Part shown: one piece after another, positions 41,905-50,049 of the stretch | Numbering within the stretch: position 1 is the stretch's first letter | How the letters are laid out: each line of letters starts with the position of its first letter | Assembly (NCBI RefSeq): GCF_900188205.1 | Contig: NZ_FZOH01000002.1 | Span: 186,001 to 250,000, forward strand | DNA length: 64,000 bases | Direction: 5' to 3' | DNA from: Geodermatophilus saharensis | GTDB lineage: Bacteria > Actinomycetota > Actinomycetes > Mycobacteriales > Geodermatophilaceae | Position numbers and translations under genes: made by a program | Notes under the pieces: model-generated | Told to the model about the DNA's origin: nothing | Databases searched by the model: none | What the model saw: the letters and a program-made list of their open reading frames with translations, nothing else

Positions 41905-42531
41905 TCAGAACGCCTTGCCGGCGTCGCGTGCCTGCGCGTGGGCGAGCGCCCGCCGGACGTCGACGTCGTCGGCGACGAGGTCGGGGCGAAGGTGGATCTC
42001 GGTGACGTCCTCGATCCCGGCCCAGCGCAGCCAGTCGGTGAAGAAGGTGCTCTGGAAGTCCGACCCGAAGGCCGGTCCGCGGTCGGGCCCGTAGACGGCG
42101 CTGGTGTAGACGACCGCGGCCCGCTTGCCGGTCAGCAGGCCGCGGTAGCCGGTCGCCGGGTCGAAGCCGAAGAGCATCCCGGGCTGGCTGACGACGTCGA
42201 TGAACTGCTTGAGGACGTAGGGCACCCCGGCGTTCCACATCGGGACGCTGAACAGGTAGCGGTCGGCGGAGTCGAACCACCGGAAGGTCGCCTCGACCGC
42301 CCGCCAGGCCGCCGCCCCCTCACCCGACGGCTCCCGGCCGGCGAAGACGGCCATCTTGGCCTCGGTGGCCGCGGGCCCGAACGCGGGCAGCGTGCCGTCC
42401 CACAGGTCGAGGGTCTCGACCGGGACGTGGGGGTGGGTCTCGGTGAAGGCGTCGAGGAAGGTCGCAGCGAGGGCGCGGGACTCGGAGGCGGCGCCCCGGG
42501 GCGAGGCGGCGACGTGCAGGAGGGTGGACAT
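41905..42531 (-). CDS. FMN-dependent NADH-azoreductase family protein
   Basis: 208 residues with a flavodoxin-like fold. The FMN phosphate loop is LLHVAASPRGAASESRALA, followed by FSVPMWNAGVPYVLKQFIDV and the GKRAAVVYTSAVYG strand. It reduces quinones or azo compounds with NAD(P)H by two-electron transfer. The ATG at 42531 follows AGAGGA. The promoter region 20 to 62 bases upstream has two palindromes that suggest control by a repressor. Confidence 0.88.
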   Translation of the reverse strand: MSTLLHVAASPRGAASESRALAATFLDAFTETHPHVPVETLDLWDGTLPAFGPAATEAKMAVFAGREPSGEGAAAWRAVEATFRWFDSADRYLFSVPMWNAGVPYVLKQFIDVVSQPGMLFGFDPATGYRGLLTGKRAAVVYTSAVYGPDRGPAFGSDFQSTFFTDWLRWAGIEDVTEIHLRPDLVADDVDVRRALAHAQARDAGKAF

Positions 42532-42550
42532 CGGGGATCCTCTCGGGGGA

Positions 42551-42593
42551 TGCGTGCGTGCGCACACAGTATGGTCATATGCGTGCGCACGCA
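42551..42593 (-). promoter_or_regulatory. Probable azoreductase promoter with twin palindromic operators
   Basis: Read on the minus strand, TTGTGC and CATACT are separated by 17 bases, a fair -35/-10 pair 26 to 54 bases upstream of the ATG. Two copies of TGCGTGCGCAC-type palindromes flank it, at 42580-42593 (over the -35) and 42554-42567 (just after the -10). Each contains GTGCGCAC. This is the usual place for a repressor. Confidence 0.6.
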
Positions 42594-42636
42594 CAAGCCC
42601 CTCCGAGGAGCGAGCCGGACGCCCCTCGGGCGGTCG

Positions 42637-44217
42637 TCAGCCCTGGCGGGTCGGCGGCTCGCCCTCGGCGAGCGCGGCTTCGGCCTGGGCGGGGTCGTAG
42701 GCGCAGGCGTCCGCGACGTCGGCGGCCGGCGGCGCACCCTCCTGCGGCTGCGGCGGCGACCCGTCGGGCACCTCCCCCGCGGCGTTCGTCCCCGGCGCGG
42801 GGGCGGGCGTGGGTGCCGGGGTCTGGCTCAGCGTCTCCTGGACGATCTGCCGCATCCGGTCGTAGTCGGGGTAGGCGGGGTCGATCAGGCTGGTGTCGAA
42901 GACGACACTGCGCACCTCGGCGTCCTTGACCAGGAAGGCGAGGTCGACGAAGTCGTCGAGCGCCGCCCGCGGGATGTCGGTGCTGACGATGTCCTGCGTC
43001 GTGGCCGCGAGCTCCTGGTACTGCTCGAGCAGGGTGATCGGGTCGGCCGCCTCGATGATCGCGTCGATCGTGCACCGCTGCCGGGCCATGCGGTCGTAGT
43101 CGCTCAGGCCGAAGCGGCCACGCGCGAAGTGCAGCGCCGTCGCGCCGTCCATGTGCTGGTTCGGGCCGGGGGCGATGTAGCCGTCGGGGAGGATGCCCAG
43201 CGTCGGTTCGCCGTTGATGGGCACGTAGTAGTTGACGTTGACCGTGATGCCGCCCAGGGCGTCGACCAGCCGGCTGAACCCGTCGAGGTTGACCAGCACG
43301 AAGTAGTCGATGGGCAGCCCGAGGGCCTCCCCGATGCCGAGCTTGAGCCAGTCGGCCCCGGGGTCGTCGGTCGGCCCGAGGACGTCGGGGTGGTCGGTGG
43401 GGCCGTTGCGGTAGACCGCGTTGAGCAGGCTCTCGCTCTCGCTGCCGGACTCGAAGCCGTCGGGGTAGAGGGCGGCCAGCGGGCTGTCGGCCGGGAAGGG
43501 CAGGTTCTCCAGGTTGCGCGGGAGGCTGAACAGCGTCGTCTCGCCGGTCGCGGTCTCGATGCTGGCCACGATGACGGTGTCGGTGCGCACGCCCTCGCGC
43601 CCCTCACCGCCGTCGCCGCCGAGCAGCAGCACGTTGACCCGCTCCTTGTCCCCGAAGGGGTCGGGGGTGTCGATGACGGTGGCCGACCGGCGGTCGCTGG
43701 CGAAGACGCCGTCGAGCAGGCCGCGCTGGGCGACGGCCACCGTGCCGACCCGGTAGGCCGGGTAGGCGACGGCCGCCACCAGCGCGGCGACCAGCACCGC
43801 ACCGACCACGAGCCGGGGGCGGCTGCTGCGGCGCGGCAGCAGCGCGCGGTAGCCGGTCACGATCACCGCGATCCAGGCGAGGGCCAGCACGGCGATGCCG
43901 CCGACCAGCCAGGCGAGCTGGTTGGTGTCGACGGCCAGGCGCACCGCGGTGCGCCGGCCCCCGGTGGCCAGCCAGACGCCGCCGGCCACGAGCAGCGCGG
44001 CGACCAGGAGCACGAGGGCACCGATCCGGCGCCGTCCCGTGGCGAGGAAGGCGGTGCCGGGGAGGAGGGCGTTGAGGGCGGTCAGGCCGAGGACGGCGGG
44101 CAGCGACCGCGACCCCGCCCGTTCGTGCCGGCGACTGCGCCCCCGGCCGCCGGGCGGCACGGGAGGCAGGGCCGGCTTGTCGCCGATGGGGCGGGTGAGG
44201 TCGGAGTCGTCGGTCAC
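42637..44217 (-). CDS. LytR-CpsA-Psr (LCP) family protein
   Basis: 526 residues. After a basic cytoplasmic segment come about four hydrophobic segments (75-200), unusual because many LCP proteins have one. The extracellular LCP domain follows: VNVLLLGGDGGEGREGVRTD, TLFSLPRNLENLPFP, DYFVLVNLDGFSRLVDALGG and the arginine-rich GATALHFARGRFGLSDYDRM. It ends with a proline-rich tail. LCP enzymes attach teichoic acids or arabinogalactan to peptidoglycan. GTG at 44217 is chosen; an ATG at 44295 would add 26 charged residues. Confidence 0.88.
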   Translation of the reverse strand: MTDDSDLTRPIGDKPALPPVPPGGRGRSRRHERAGSRSLPAVLGLTALNALLPGTAFLATGRRRIGALVLLVAALLVAGGVWLATGGRRTAVRLAVDTNQLAWLVGGIAVLALAWIAVIVTGYRALLPRRSSRPRLVVGAVLVAALVAAVAYPAYRVGTVAVAQRGLLDGVFASDRRSATVIDTPDPFGDKERVNVLLLGGDGGEGREGVRTDTVIVASIETATGETTLFSLPRNLENLPFPADSPLAALYPDGFESGSESESLLNAVYRNGPTDHPDVLGPTDDPGADWLKLGIGEALGLPIDYFVLVNLDGFSRLVDALGGITVNVNYYVPINGEPTLGILPDGYIAPGPNQHMDGATALHFARGRFGLSDYDRMARQRCTIDAIIEAADPITLLEQYQELAATTQDIVSTDIPRAALDDFVDLAFLVKDAEVRSVVFDTSLIDPAYPDYDRMRQIVQETLSQTPAPTPAPAPGTNAAGEVPDGSPPQPQEGAPPAADVADACAYDPAQAEAALAEGEPPTRQG

Positions 44218-44474
44218 GGGCGTACCCGGGACGGGCCGGGCCCGCTCCCGTCGACTCCGCTCGTCCGGGCCACGGTCATCCGTCCATGGTCCCACTCACG
44301 ACAGGCGCGCACGGGCTCTCCGTACCCCGTGGGGGCAGGAGCCACCCGACGCGGGGTGAGCTGCGTCTCCCCCGCAGCCGGGCCGGTCCGGAGCGTCGCC
44401 GCAGGTGTGCGGTGGGTGAGCAGCGACCCGGGTGCGGAAGCCGGGAGGACCACCCGCTCCTAGGCTCGGGGGTC

Positions 44475-45287
44475 GTGCGCCTCGCCACCTGGAACGTGAA
44501 CTCCATCCGCACGCGGGCCGACCGGGTGGTCGCCTGGCTGCAGCGCCGCGACGTCGACGTCCTGGCGCTGCAGGAGACCAAGTGCCGCGACGACCAGTTC
44601 CCCGAGGAGCGCTTCCGCGAGCTCGGCTACGAGGTCGCCCACGTCGGCTACTCGCAGTGGAACGGCGTCGCGGTGGTCTCCCGGGTCGGGCTGGGCGACG
44701 TCGAGGTGGGCTTCCCCGGCATGCCGACGTGGGCGGCCAAGGAGGATGCCGAGCCCGCCGCGGAGGCGCGGGCGCTGGGCGCCACCTGCGGCGGGGTGCG
44801 GGTGTGGAGTCTGTACGTGCCCAACGGCCGGCAGCTGGGCGACCCGCACTACGACTACAAGCTGGAGTGGCTCGCCGCGCTGCGCACCGCCGCCGGCGGC
44901 TGGCTGGCCGCCGACCCCGCCGCGCAGGTGGCCCTGGTCGGTGACTGGAACATCGCCCCCCAGGACGACGACGTGTGGGACACGAGCGTCTTCGCGCACT
45001 CCACGCACGTGTCCGAGCCCGAACGGGCCGCGTTCCGCGCCGTCGTCGAGGCCGGGTACGCCGACGTCGTCCGGCCGCTGGCGCCGGGCCCGGGGGTCTA
45101 CACCTACTGGGACTACACGCAGCTGCGCTTCCCCCGCCGCGAGGGCATGCGGATCGACTTCGTCCTCGGGACGCCGCAGCTGGCCGGCCGGGTCACCGGC
45201 GCGCTGATCGACCGCGAGGAGCGCAAGGGCAAGGGCGCCAGCGACCACGCCCCCGTGGTGGTCGAGCTGGCCGACCGCGAGAGCTAG
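44475..45287 (+). CDS. xth: Exodeoxyribonuclease III
   Basis: 270 residues, exonuclease III family of AP endonucleases. Signatures are ATWNVNSIRTR, VLALQETKCRDDQFP, LVGDWNIAPQDDDVWD, YWDYTQLRFPRREGMRIDFV and GASDHAPVVVEL, carrying the metal-binding Glu and the catalytic Asp and His. It cuts DNA at abasic sites and trims 3' ends in base excision repair. The last codons run into an insertion sequence: the TAG at 45285-45287 is part of the CTAG target of the IS481 element. The catalytic domain is complete. Confidence 0.93.
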   Translation: MRLATWNVNSIRTRADRVVAWLQRRDVDVLALQETKCRDDQFPEERFRELGYEVAHVGYSQWNGVAVVSRVGLGDVEVGFPGMPTWAAKEDAEPAAEARALGATCGGVRVWSLYVPNGRQLGDPHYDYKLEWLAALRTAAGGWLAADPAAQVALVGDWNIAPQDDDVWDTSVFAHSTHVSEPERAAFRAVVEAGYADVVRPLAPGPGVYTYWDYTQLRFPRREGMRIDFVLGTPQLAGRVTGALIDREERKGKGASDHAPVVVELADRES

Positions 45288-46318
45288 CTGTACTGACCGG
45301 GGAGGTTGGTCAGGCGGCTGATGGGCGGGTGGCCGCCGATGCCGGTGTGGGGCCGATGGTGGTTGTAGGTGTGCAGCCAACCAGGAAAGGCCGCCCGGCG
45401 GTCGGCCTCGCTGATGAACAGCTGGGCGAAGGCCCACTCGGCGGTCATGGTGCGGTGAAAGCGTTCGACCTTGCCGTTGGTCTGCGGCCGGTAGGGCCGG
45501 GTGCGCTTGGGCGTGAGGCGCAGCTGGCTGCAGGCGGTGATCCAATCGTGGCTGCGGTAGCAGCCGCCGTTGTCGGTGAGCACCCGGCGGGCGGTGACCC
45601 CGCGGGCGGCGAACCAGGCCACCGCTCGGTGCAGCACGCCGGCGGCGGTCGGACCGGTCTCGTCCTCGCAGATCTCGGCGTAGGCGGTGCGGGAGTGGTC
45701 GTCGAGGACGACGTGGATGAAGCCGTGGCCCATCAGCGGGTTGCGGTAGCGGTTGCGGGCGCGGCCGCCATCGAGGTGCCGGTTGGCCTTGCCGGCCCGC
45801 TGACCCACAAAGCGCCAGCCGCCGCCGGCGGGAATGTTGCCCAGCTTCTTCACATCGGCGTGCAGCAACTCGCCGGGTGCGAGGTGTTCGTAGCGGACCG
45901 GCGCCTGCTCGCGGCGCTCGAGCCGGGACAGCCGGCTGACGCCGCAGCGGCGTAACACCGCGCCGGCGGTGGAGGGCGCCACGCCGGTCTCGGCGGCCAG
46001 CCGGTGCGCGCCCCAGCGCTTGCGCAACCGCAGTGACACGATCCGCTTCGTCCTCGCTGGGTCGGTCTTGGCCGGGCTGGAGTGCGGGCGGCTGGAGCGG
46101 TCGGTCATGCCGGCGGTGCCCTCGGCGCGGTAGCGGTCGGCCCAGCGCCGGGCGGTGGTCGCCGAGACACCGAAGCGCTCGGCGGCCCGCGTCGCCGGCC
46201 ACTTCTCCTCGACGATGAGCCGGGCCATCCGCAGCCGCTGGCGCGGAGTCAGCGCGGCATTAGCGTGGAGCACGAGGACCTCCGGTGTCGTGGCAGTGGT
46301 CGCCTTCAGCAGCTCCAC
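45284..46318 (-). CDS. IS481 family transposase
   Basis: 344 residues, apparently intact. An N-terminal helix-turn-helix (LTPRQRLRMARLIVEEKWPA, then AAERFGVSATTARRWADRYR) precedes the DDE core: D in ELLHADVKKLGNI, D in VLTDNGGCYRSHDW and E in PQTNGKVERFHRTM, with YNHHRPHTGIGGHPPISRL at the end. The coding frame continues past the left inverted repeat and stops in the flanking CTAG, so its stop codon comes from target DNA. Confidence 0.92.
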   Translation of the reverse strand: MELLKATTATTPEVLVLHANAALTPRQRLRMARLIVEEKWPATRAAERFGVSATTARRWADRYRAEGTAGMTDRSSRPHSSPAKTDPARTKRIVSLRLRKRWGAHRLAAETGVAPSTAGAVLRRCGVSRLSRLERREQAPVRYEHLAPGELLHADVKKLGNIPAGGGWRFVGQRAGKANRHLDGGRARNRYRNPLMGHGFIHVVLDDHSRTAYAEICEDETGPTAAGVLHRAVAWFAARGVTARRVLTDNGGCYRSHDWITACSQLRLTPKRTRPYRPQTNGKVERFHRTMTAEWAFAQLFISEADRRAAFPGWLHTYNHHRPHTGIGGHPPISRLTNLPGQYS

Positions 46319-46403
46319 TCCACGCCCGGAGGTCCTCCCTCACAAGATCCGTCAATCAGATCCCGTGGTCACACGCCCGCGACCAACGTCTCCGGTCAGT
46401 ACA
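45289..46403 (-). mobile_element. IS481 family insertion sequence, complete
   Basis: Ends are TGTACTGACCGG at 45289-45300 and its inverted match ending at 46403; the inverted repeats span 23 bases with two mismatches (45289-45311 and 46381-46403). CTAG flanks both ends, one base outside each (45284-45287 and 46405-46408), matching the NCTAGN target known for IS481. It sits exactly at the stop codon of exonuclease III. Length about 1.1 kb. Confidence 0.9.
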
Positions 46404-46422
46404 CCTAGGCCTCATCATCGAC

Positions 46423-46620
46423 GTGAAGACTCTGAAGAAGGTGGAGCGCCAGCGATGGGAGTTTATCGATTACCTGCGACTCAGGGATACGCGCTGGATT
46501 GCCGCCTACGGTGTCACTCTCGCCGTAGCCGGAAGTCTTATTGTCAGTCAGGTAACAGCGGGGGAGCCCCTGACAAATGTGCCTGGCGCATTGATTGATA
46601 CGTTAATCCCTGGCGAGTGA
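46423..46620 (+). CDS. Hypothetical small membrane protein, possibly 5'-truncated
   Basis: 65 residues from a GTG 20 bases beyond the IS481 end. A charged start KTLKKVERQRWEFIDYLRLR is followed by one membrane segment (WIAAYGVTLAVAGSLIVSQV) and a short tail ending LIDTLIPGE. Codon use is less G+C-rich than in the flanking chromosome. There is no good ribosome site, and the frame is open back into the IS, so the original 5' end may have been cut off. Function unknown. Confidence 0.5.
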   Translation: MKTLKKVERQRWEFIDYLRLRDTRWIAAYGVTLAVAGSLIVSQVTAGEPLTNVPGALIDTLIPGE

Positions 46621-46945
46621 GCCGTTGGAATGGCGGGAAACGAATAGTCTAGCCTGTCCTGAGGGGAGGGGTCCTGCGCCAGTGGCTCCCGCGAAAGAGG
46701 GGAGCCTGGACCTCCACTACAGTGGCAGTGCTCCCTAAGAAGACGTTGCGCATTCCTGTTCTTAGCGTATGACAGTTGTTCTTCGCTGAGTGCCCCGACG
46801 GTCAGGGTCGCCGCTCTGAGTTCCGTGCCGGTTTGGGTTCGCCTCGACAAGCATGGCACCGGTCAGCTTCGCTCCGGGGAGGGCGGCGCCTCTCAGGTTG
46901 GCCCTAGAAGAGGAAGCACCGGTGAGGTTGGTGCACTATAAATTG
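46548..46945 (-). pseudogene. Pentapeptide-repeat protein remnant, frameshifted
   Basis: On the minus strand, positions 46945 to about 46845 read TNLTGASSSRANLRGAALPG then AKLTGAMLVEAN, typical A(N/D)LxxA pentapeptide repeats. The same pattern continues after about 46830, shifted by one frame, as TELRAATLTVGALSEEQLSY and AKNRNAQ. So the gene carries a frameshift and has lost its beginning next to the IS3 element. The C-terminal end, open to 46548, is not recognisable. G+C is lower than in flanking core genes. Confidence 0.6.
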
Positions 46946-47005
46946 ATGGGGCGTTCATCGTTCACGGAGCCTGACCCGGTTCTCCGGACATGTCGGGTTG
47001 GGTGA

Positions 47006-47882
47006 TCATGCCGCGGTGAGTGCGGCGGTGTGAAGCTCCTCGAACTGCACGGGGCTGAGGTAGCCGAGCGCGGAATGGCGTCGGCGGGGGTTGTAAAGGG
47101 CTTCGATCCACTCGAAGATCGCTGATCCAAGATCGGCCCTGCTGTCCCAGCGCTGCCGGTCGAGCAGTTCGCGTTGCATGGTCGACCAGAACGACTCCAT
47201 CAGGCCGTTGTCGACGCTGGAGGCGACCCGGCCCATCGGGCCCAGCAGCCCGGCGGCGCGCAGTCGGTGGCCGAAGATCCAGGACGTGTATTGCGATCCG
47301 CGGTCGCTGTGGACCACGGCGCCGGCCGGTGGGCGGCGCCGCCAGCGGGCCATCTCCAGGGCGTCGACGACCAATTCAGCGCGCATGTGGTCGGCGATCG
47401 ACCAGCCGACGACGGTGCGGCTGAAGACGTCGAGCACGGCGGCCCAGTAGATCTTGCCCTCAGTCGTGGGGTGCTCGGTGATGTCGGTCACCCACAGCCG
47501 ATCCGGCGCGTCGGCGATGAACCGGCGCTGCACCAGGTCGGCGTGCACCACCGGCGCCGGTCCGGCTCGGCGGTGTTTGCGGCGATGACAGACGCCGGCC
47601 AGCCCGGCGGTGCGCATCAGCCTGGCCACCCGCTTGCGCCCGCAGGCCAGCCCGAGCCCGAGGCGCAGCTCGGCGTGCACCCGCGGAGCGCCATAGGTGC
47701 CGCGAGAGGCGACATGCACCTCGGCGATCGTGGCAGTGAGCTGCTCGTCGGAGACAGCACGGGCGCTGGGCGCCCGACCGCGCCACTCGTAGAAGCCCGA
47801 ACGGGACACCCGCAGCACCCCGGCAGGCCACCGCGACGTCGATGCCGTCCGCGGCGAGCTCGTGGACCAGCCGGTAGATCAT
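47006..47882 (-). pseudogene. IS3 transposase orfB, frameshifted near its start
   Basis: The start ATG at 47882 overlaps the orfA stop (ATGA) and begins MIYRLVHELAADGIDVAVACR. At about 47816-47823 an extra G (CCGGGG in place of CCGGG) breaks the frame; the rest continues in the other frame from LRVSRSGFYEWRGRAPS to the end. The DDE core is complete in the second part: DRLWVTDITEHPT, VVHSDRGSQYTS and NGLMESFWSTMQRELLD, then YNPRRRHSALGYLSPVQFE. Without the shift it would be about 290 residues. It is inactive unless the ribosome shifts or the base is a sequencing error. Confidence 0.82.
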
Positions 47883-48169
47883 TTTGGGCCGGGGAAGGCC
47901 TCCCGGGCGAAGTAGGCACTGGCCCGCTTGAGGATCTCGATCTCCATCGCCTGCACCCGGTTCTCCCGGCGCAGCCGGACCAGCTCGGCCCGCTCATCGG
48001 TGCTCAGTCCCTCGGCGCGGCCAGTGTCGATGTCGTCCTGCTCGAGCCACCGCCGCAGGCACGACTCCGCAATCCCCAGATCGTGGGCGATCTCGGCGAT
48101 CGACTTCTCCCGCCGACGGGCCAGCTCCACCGCTCTGCGGCGGAACTCCGGCGGCTTGGCTGCAGGCAT
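47879..48169 (-). CDS. IS3 transposase orfA
   Basis: 96 residues. Helix-turn-helix of the IS3 orfA type: EFRRRAVELARRREKSIAEI, AHDLGIAESCLRRWLEQDDI, followed by the leucine-zipper-like ELVRLRRENRVQAMEIEILK and RASAYFARE. The stop overlaps orfB by four bases, the usual position for programmed frameshifting. Intact. Confidence 0.88.
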   Translation of the reverse strand: MPAAKPPEFRRRAVELARRREKSIAEIAHDLGIAESCLRRWLEQDDIDTGRAEGLSTDERAELVRLRRENRVQAMEIEILKRASAYFAREAFPGPK

Positions 48170-48234
48170 CCAGGACTCCTCTCCGAGGCGATCCTCGCCT
48201 CAGATCAGGTGTCCGGGAAACCGGGTCAGGCTCC

Positions 48235-49352
48235 CGCAGTGCCTGGTGGTGGGTGGCACCGGCTGCGCGGTGCCGGTCGTCGTAGGTCCGGGCGCCGGGT
48301 GAGGCGGTCAGCGCGGTGAAGGCCTGCAGGTAGAGGGCGTCGGCGAGACGCCTGTTGCGGGCGAAGCGGGCCAGCACGATCCGTTTGGTGCCCGAGGCGC
48401 GGGTGATTGGGGCCATGCCGGAGTAGTTCTTGCGCCCGCGGACGTCGGCGTAGCGGGTGGGGTCATCTCCGAACTCGGCGAGCACCCGGGCGCCCAGGAC
48501 CAGCCCGAGTTCGGGCTGGCTCAGGTAGATCTCAGCGTCCGGGTGCCGGCCAAAACCCGCCTCCACCTCCGCCCGCAGCACCTCGATCTGCACCACGAAC
48601 TCGCCGATCACCGCGACCAGGGAGCGCACCGCCGCGGTGTAGGCGCTCACCACACCGGGATGGGCCTCCAACTGGGGGGCGCGCAGCGCGGCCTGGATGC
48701 GTTCGGCGGTGGCCTGCAGGTTGCGTTGCCGCCCGGCTCGCCGCAGCGCCGCGGTGATCGTGCTGAGGGAGAGGCGGCGGCCTGCCTCAGGTGAGGGAGC
48801 GATCGCCAGGATGGCCAGCGCGTCACGGCCGTCGAGATCGTCGGCGAAGGCGGCCAGTGCGCCGGGGTAAAACTCGCGCAGCATCGAGCGCAGCGCGTTG
48901 GTCTGCCGTTGCCGGGACCAGATCATCGACTGGTGGGTGCGGGTGAGCACTTTGACGTGCTCGGCGATCGCGGAGTCCCCGGCCACGGTGCGGTGATGGG
49001 CCCGGTCCAGCCGCACCAGCTCGGCCAGCACATGGGCATCACCGGGATCGCTCTTGGCGCCGGAGGTGGCGTGTCGCTCGCGATAGCGGGCGGCCTGCAG
49101 CGGATTGACCGCGTGGACGGTGTAACCGGCGGCGATCAGGGCCTGCACCCACGGCCCGCGGTCGGTCTCGATGCCGAGCACGACCTGATCGGCCTCGGCG
49201 TCCTCATCCAGGTGATCGGCGACCAGCGCGTGCAGCGCCGCCAGCCCCTCGACCCCTTCGGGCAGCCGCCGGCGGGCCAGCCGGCTGCCGGACTCGTCGA
49301 CGAGCTCGATGTCGTGATGGGCCTGGGCCCAGTCATCTCCGATGAACAACAC
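48235..49352 (-). pseudogene. IS110 family transposase, C-terminus cut by IS3
   Basis: About 373 residues from a GTG at 49352. The N-terminal DEDD nuclease domain begins LFIGDDWAQAHHDIELVDES; VLGIETDRGPWVQALIAAGY and RYRERHATSGAKSDPGDAHV follow. The C-terminal Transposase_20 domain has LGLVLGARVLAEFGDDPTRY, GRKNYSGMAPITRASGTKRI and the catalytic serine region of ALTASPGARTYDDRHR. The reading frame then enters the IS3 repeat after ATHHQALR, so the last 30 to 40 residues are lost. The missing tail is not found beyond the IS3. Confidence 0.85.
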
Positions 49353-49628
49353 CGCGCTATGGCCTCCTCCGGATCGGCATCACCTGCCCGGAGCCTGGAG
49401 GAGAAGGCAGTGGCGACCTAATGGATCAGTGCTCGCACGGCACGACATCCCACCGGCCATCGGCTCCTCCTCGCACACCGGCGGAGGCACGATCTAAGCG
49501 TGGGCCTCGACCTTCGGACCCGGGACGCACAGTGCTCACCCGCCGGCGGCTCGGACACCCGATCCTGCTCCAGAAGCGACCGGATGCAGCCCCATTAGGG
49601 ACAGGGCAGCGGGGCATAGGTTGCAGCG
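49353..49628. other. Non-coding flank upstream of the IS110 transposase
   Basis: 276 bases without a convincing gene. IS110 elements encode a structured bridge RNA in a non-coding flank, so this is the place to look. CTCCTCC at 49364-49370 can pair with GGAGGAG at 49397-49403, and GCTCCTCC (49463-49470) faces GGCGGAGG further on. The left end of the element was not located. ORFs here on both strands look like chance frames. Confidence 0.35.
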
Positions 49629-49991
49629 GTGGACGTCGTTGTGGAGGTAGGCGACTGGGAGCACGAGTGCTGCGGGGAAGCCATCGAACGCAACCAGCTC
49701 GTCGACTTCCGATGCATCCGCTATGCGGGGCCGGACGGCCAGATGCGTCTCGCCGAATCGCACCACGGTGGACTCACCGTCACAGCCGATGAGCGGGTCC
49801 ACGGACGGGTGATCGAGGTTCAGGTGGTCCGGGAGGACGGGACCGCGCAGTCAGTCCTCCGCATACCGGGCGGGCGAGCGCTGCGGGGCTTCGACGATGA
49901 CGACGACGGCCACCTCGAAGATCCGTGGACCGATGACGTCATCATATCCGACAGCCTGGACTTCCTGGTAACCGTTCGGACGTCGAGCTAG
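49629..49991 (+). CDS. Hypothetical protein, DUF6578-like
   Basis: 120 residues from a GTG. The start DVVVEVGDWEHECCGEAIER resembles small actinobacterial proteins with a WxxxCCGxxxxxG motif (DUF6578 type). It continues YAGPDGQMRLAESHHGGLTV, IEVQVVREDGTAQSV and an acidic GFDDDDDGHLEDPW, and ends TVRTSS. No signal peptide or membrane segment. It lies in the foreign block and is less G+C-rich than core genes. Function unknown. Confidence 0.6.
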   Translation: MDVVVEVGDWEHECCGEAIERNQLVDFRCIRYAGPDGQMRLAESHHGGLTVTADERVHGRVIEVQVVREDGTAQSVLRIPGGRALRGFDDDDDGHLEDPWTDDVIISDSLDFLVTVRTSS

Positions 49992-50049
49992 CAGTCCCCA
50001 GCCCAGCCTGGCTGCCGTCCCATAGCGGCCCACTTTGGGAGGTAGCGAC

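Larger units (their letters stand above)
46966..48234 (-). mobile_element. IS3 family insertion sequence
   Basis: Inverted repeats GGAGCCTGACCCGGTT (46966-46981) and their complement ending at 48234 match over 25 bases with two mismatches. Some IS3 elements would be counted from TGACCCGG, six bases further in. Inside are orfA and a frameshifted orfB on the minus strand. The flanks do not show a direct repeat: a truncated IS110 transposase lies on the right and a pentapeptide remnant on the left, so a deletion probably followed insertion. Confidence 0.85.

Noticed and set aside
47460-47882. ORF of 140 residues at the start of IS3 orfB
   Set aside because: Only its first 21 residues are orfB; after the extra G it reads a wrong frame. 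It is included as part of the orfB pseudogene.
49421-49792. Plus-strand ORF of 123 residues beside the IS110 transposase
   Set aside because: Basic, low-complexity composition and overlap with the better supported gene at 49629-49991.
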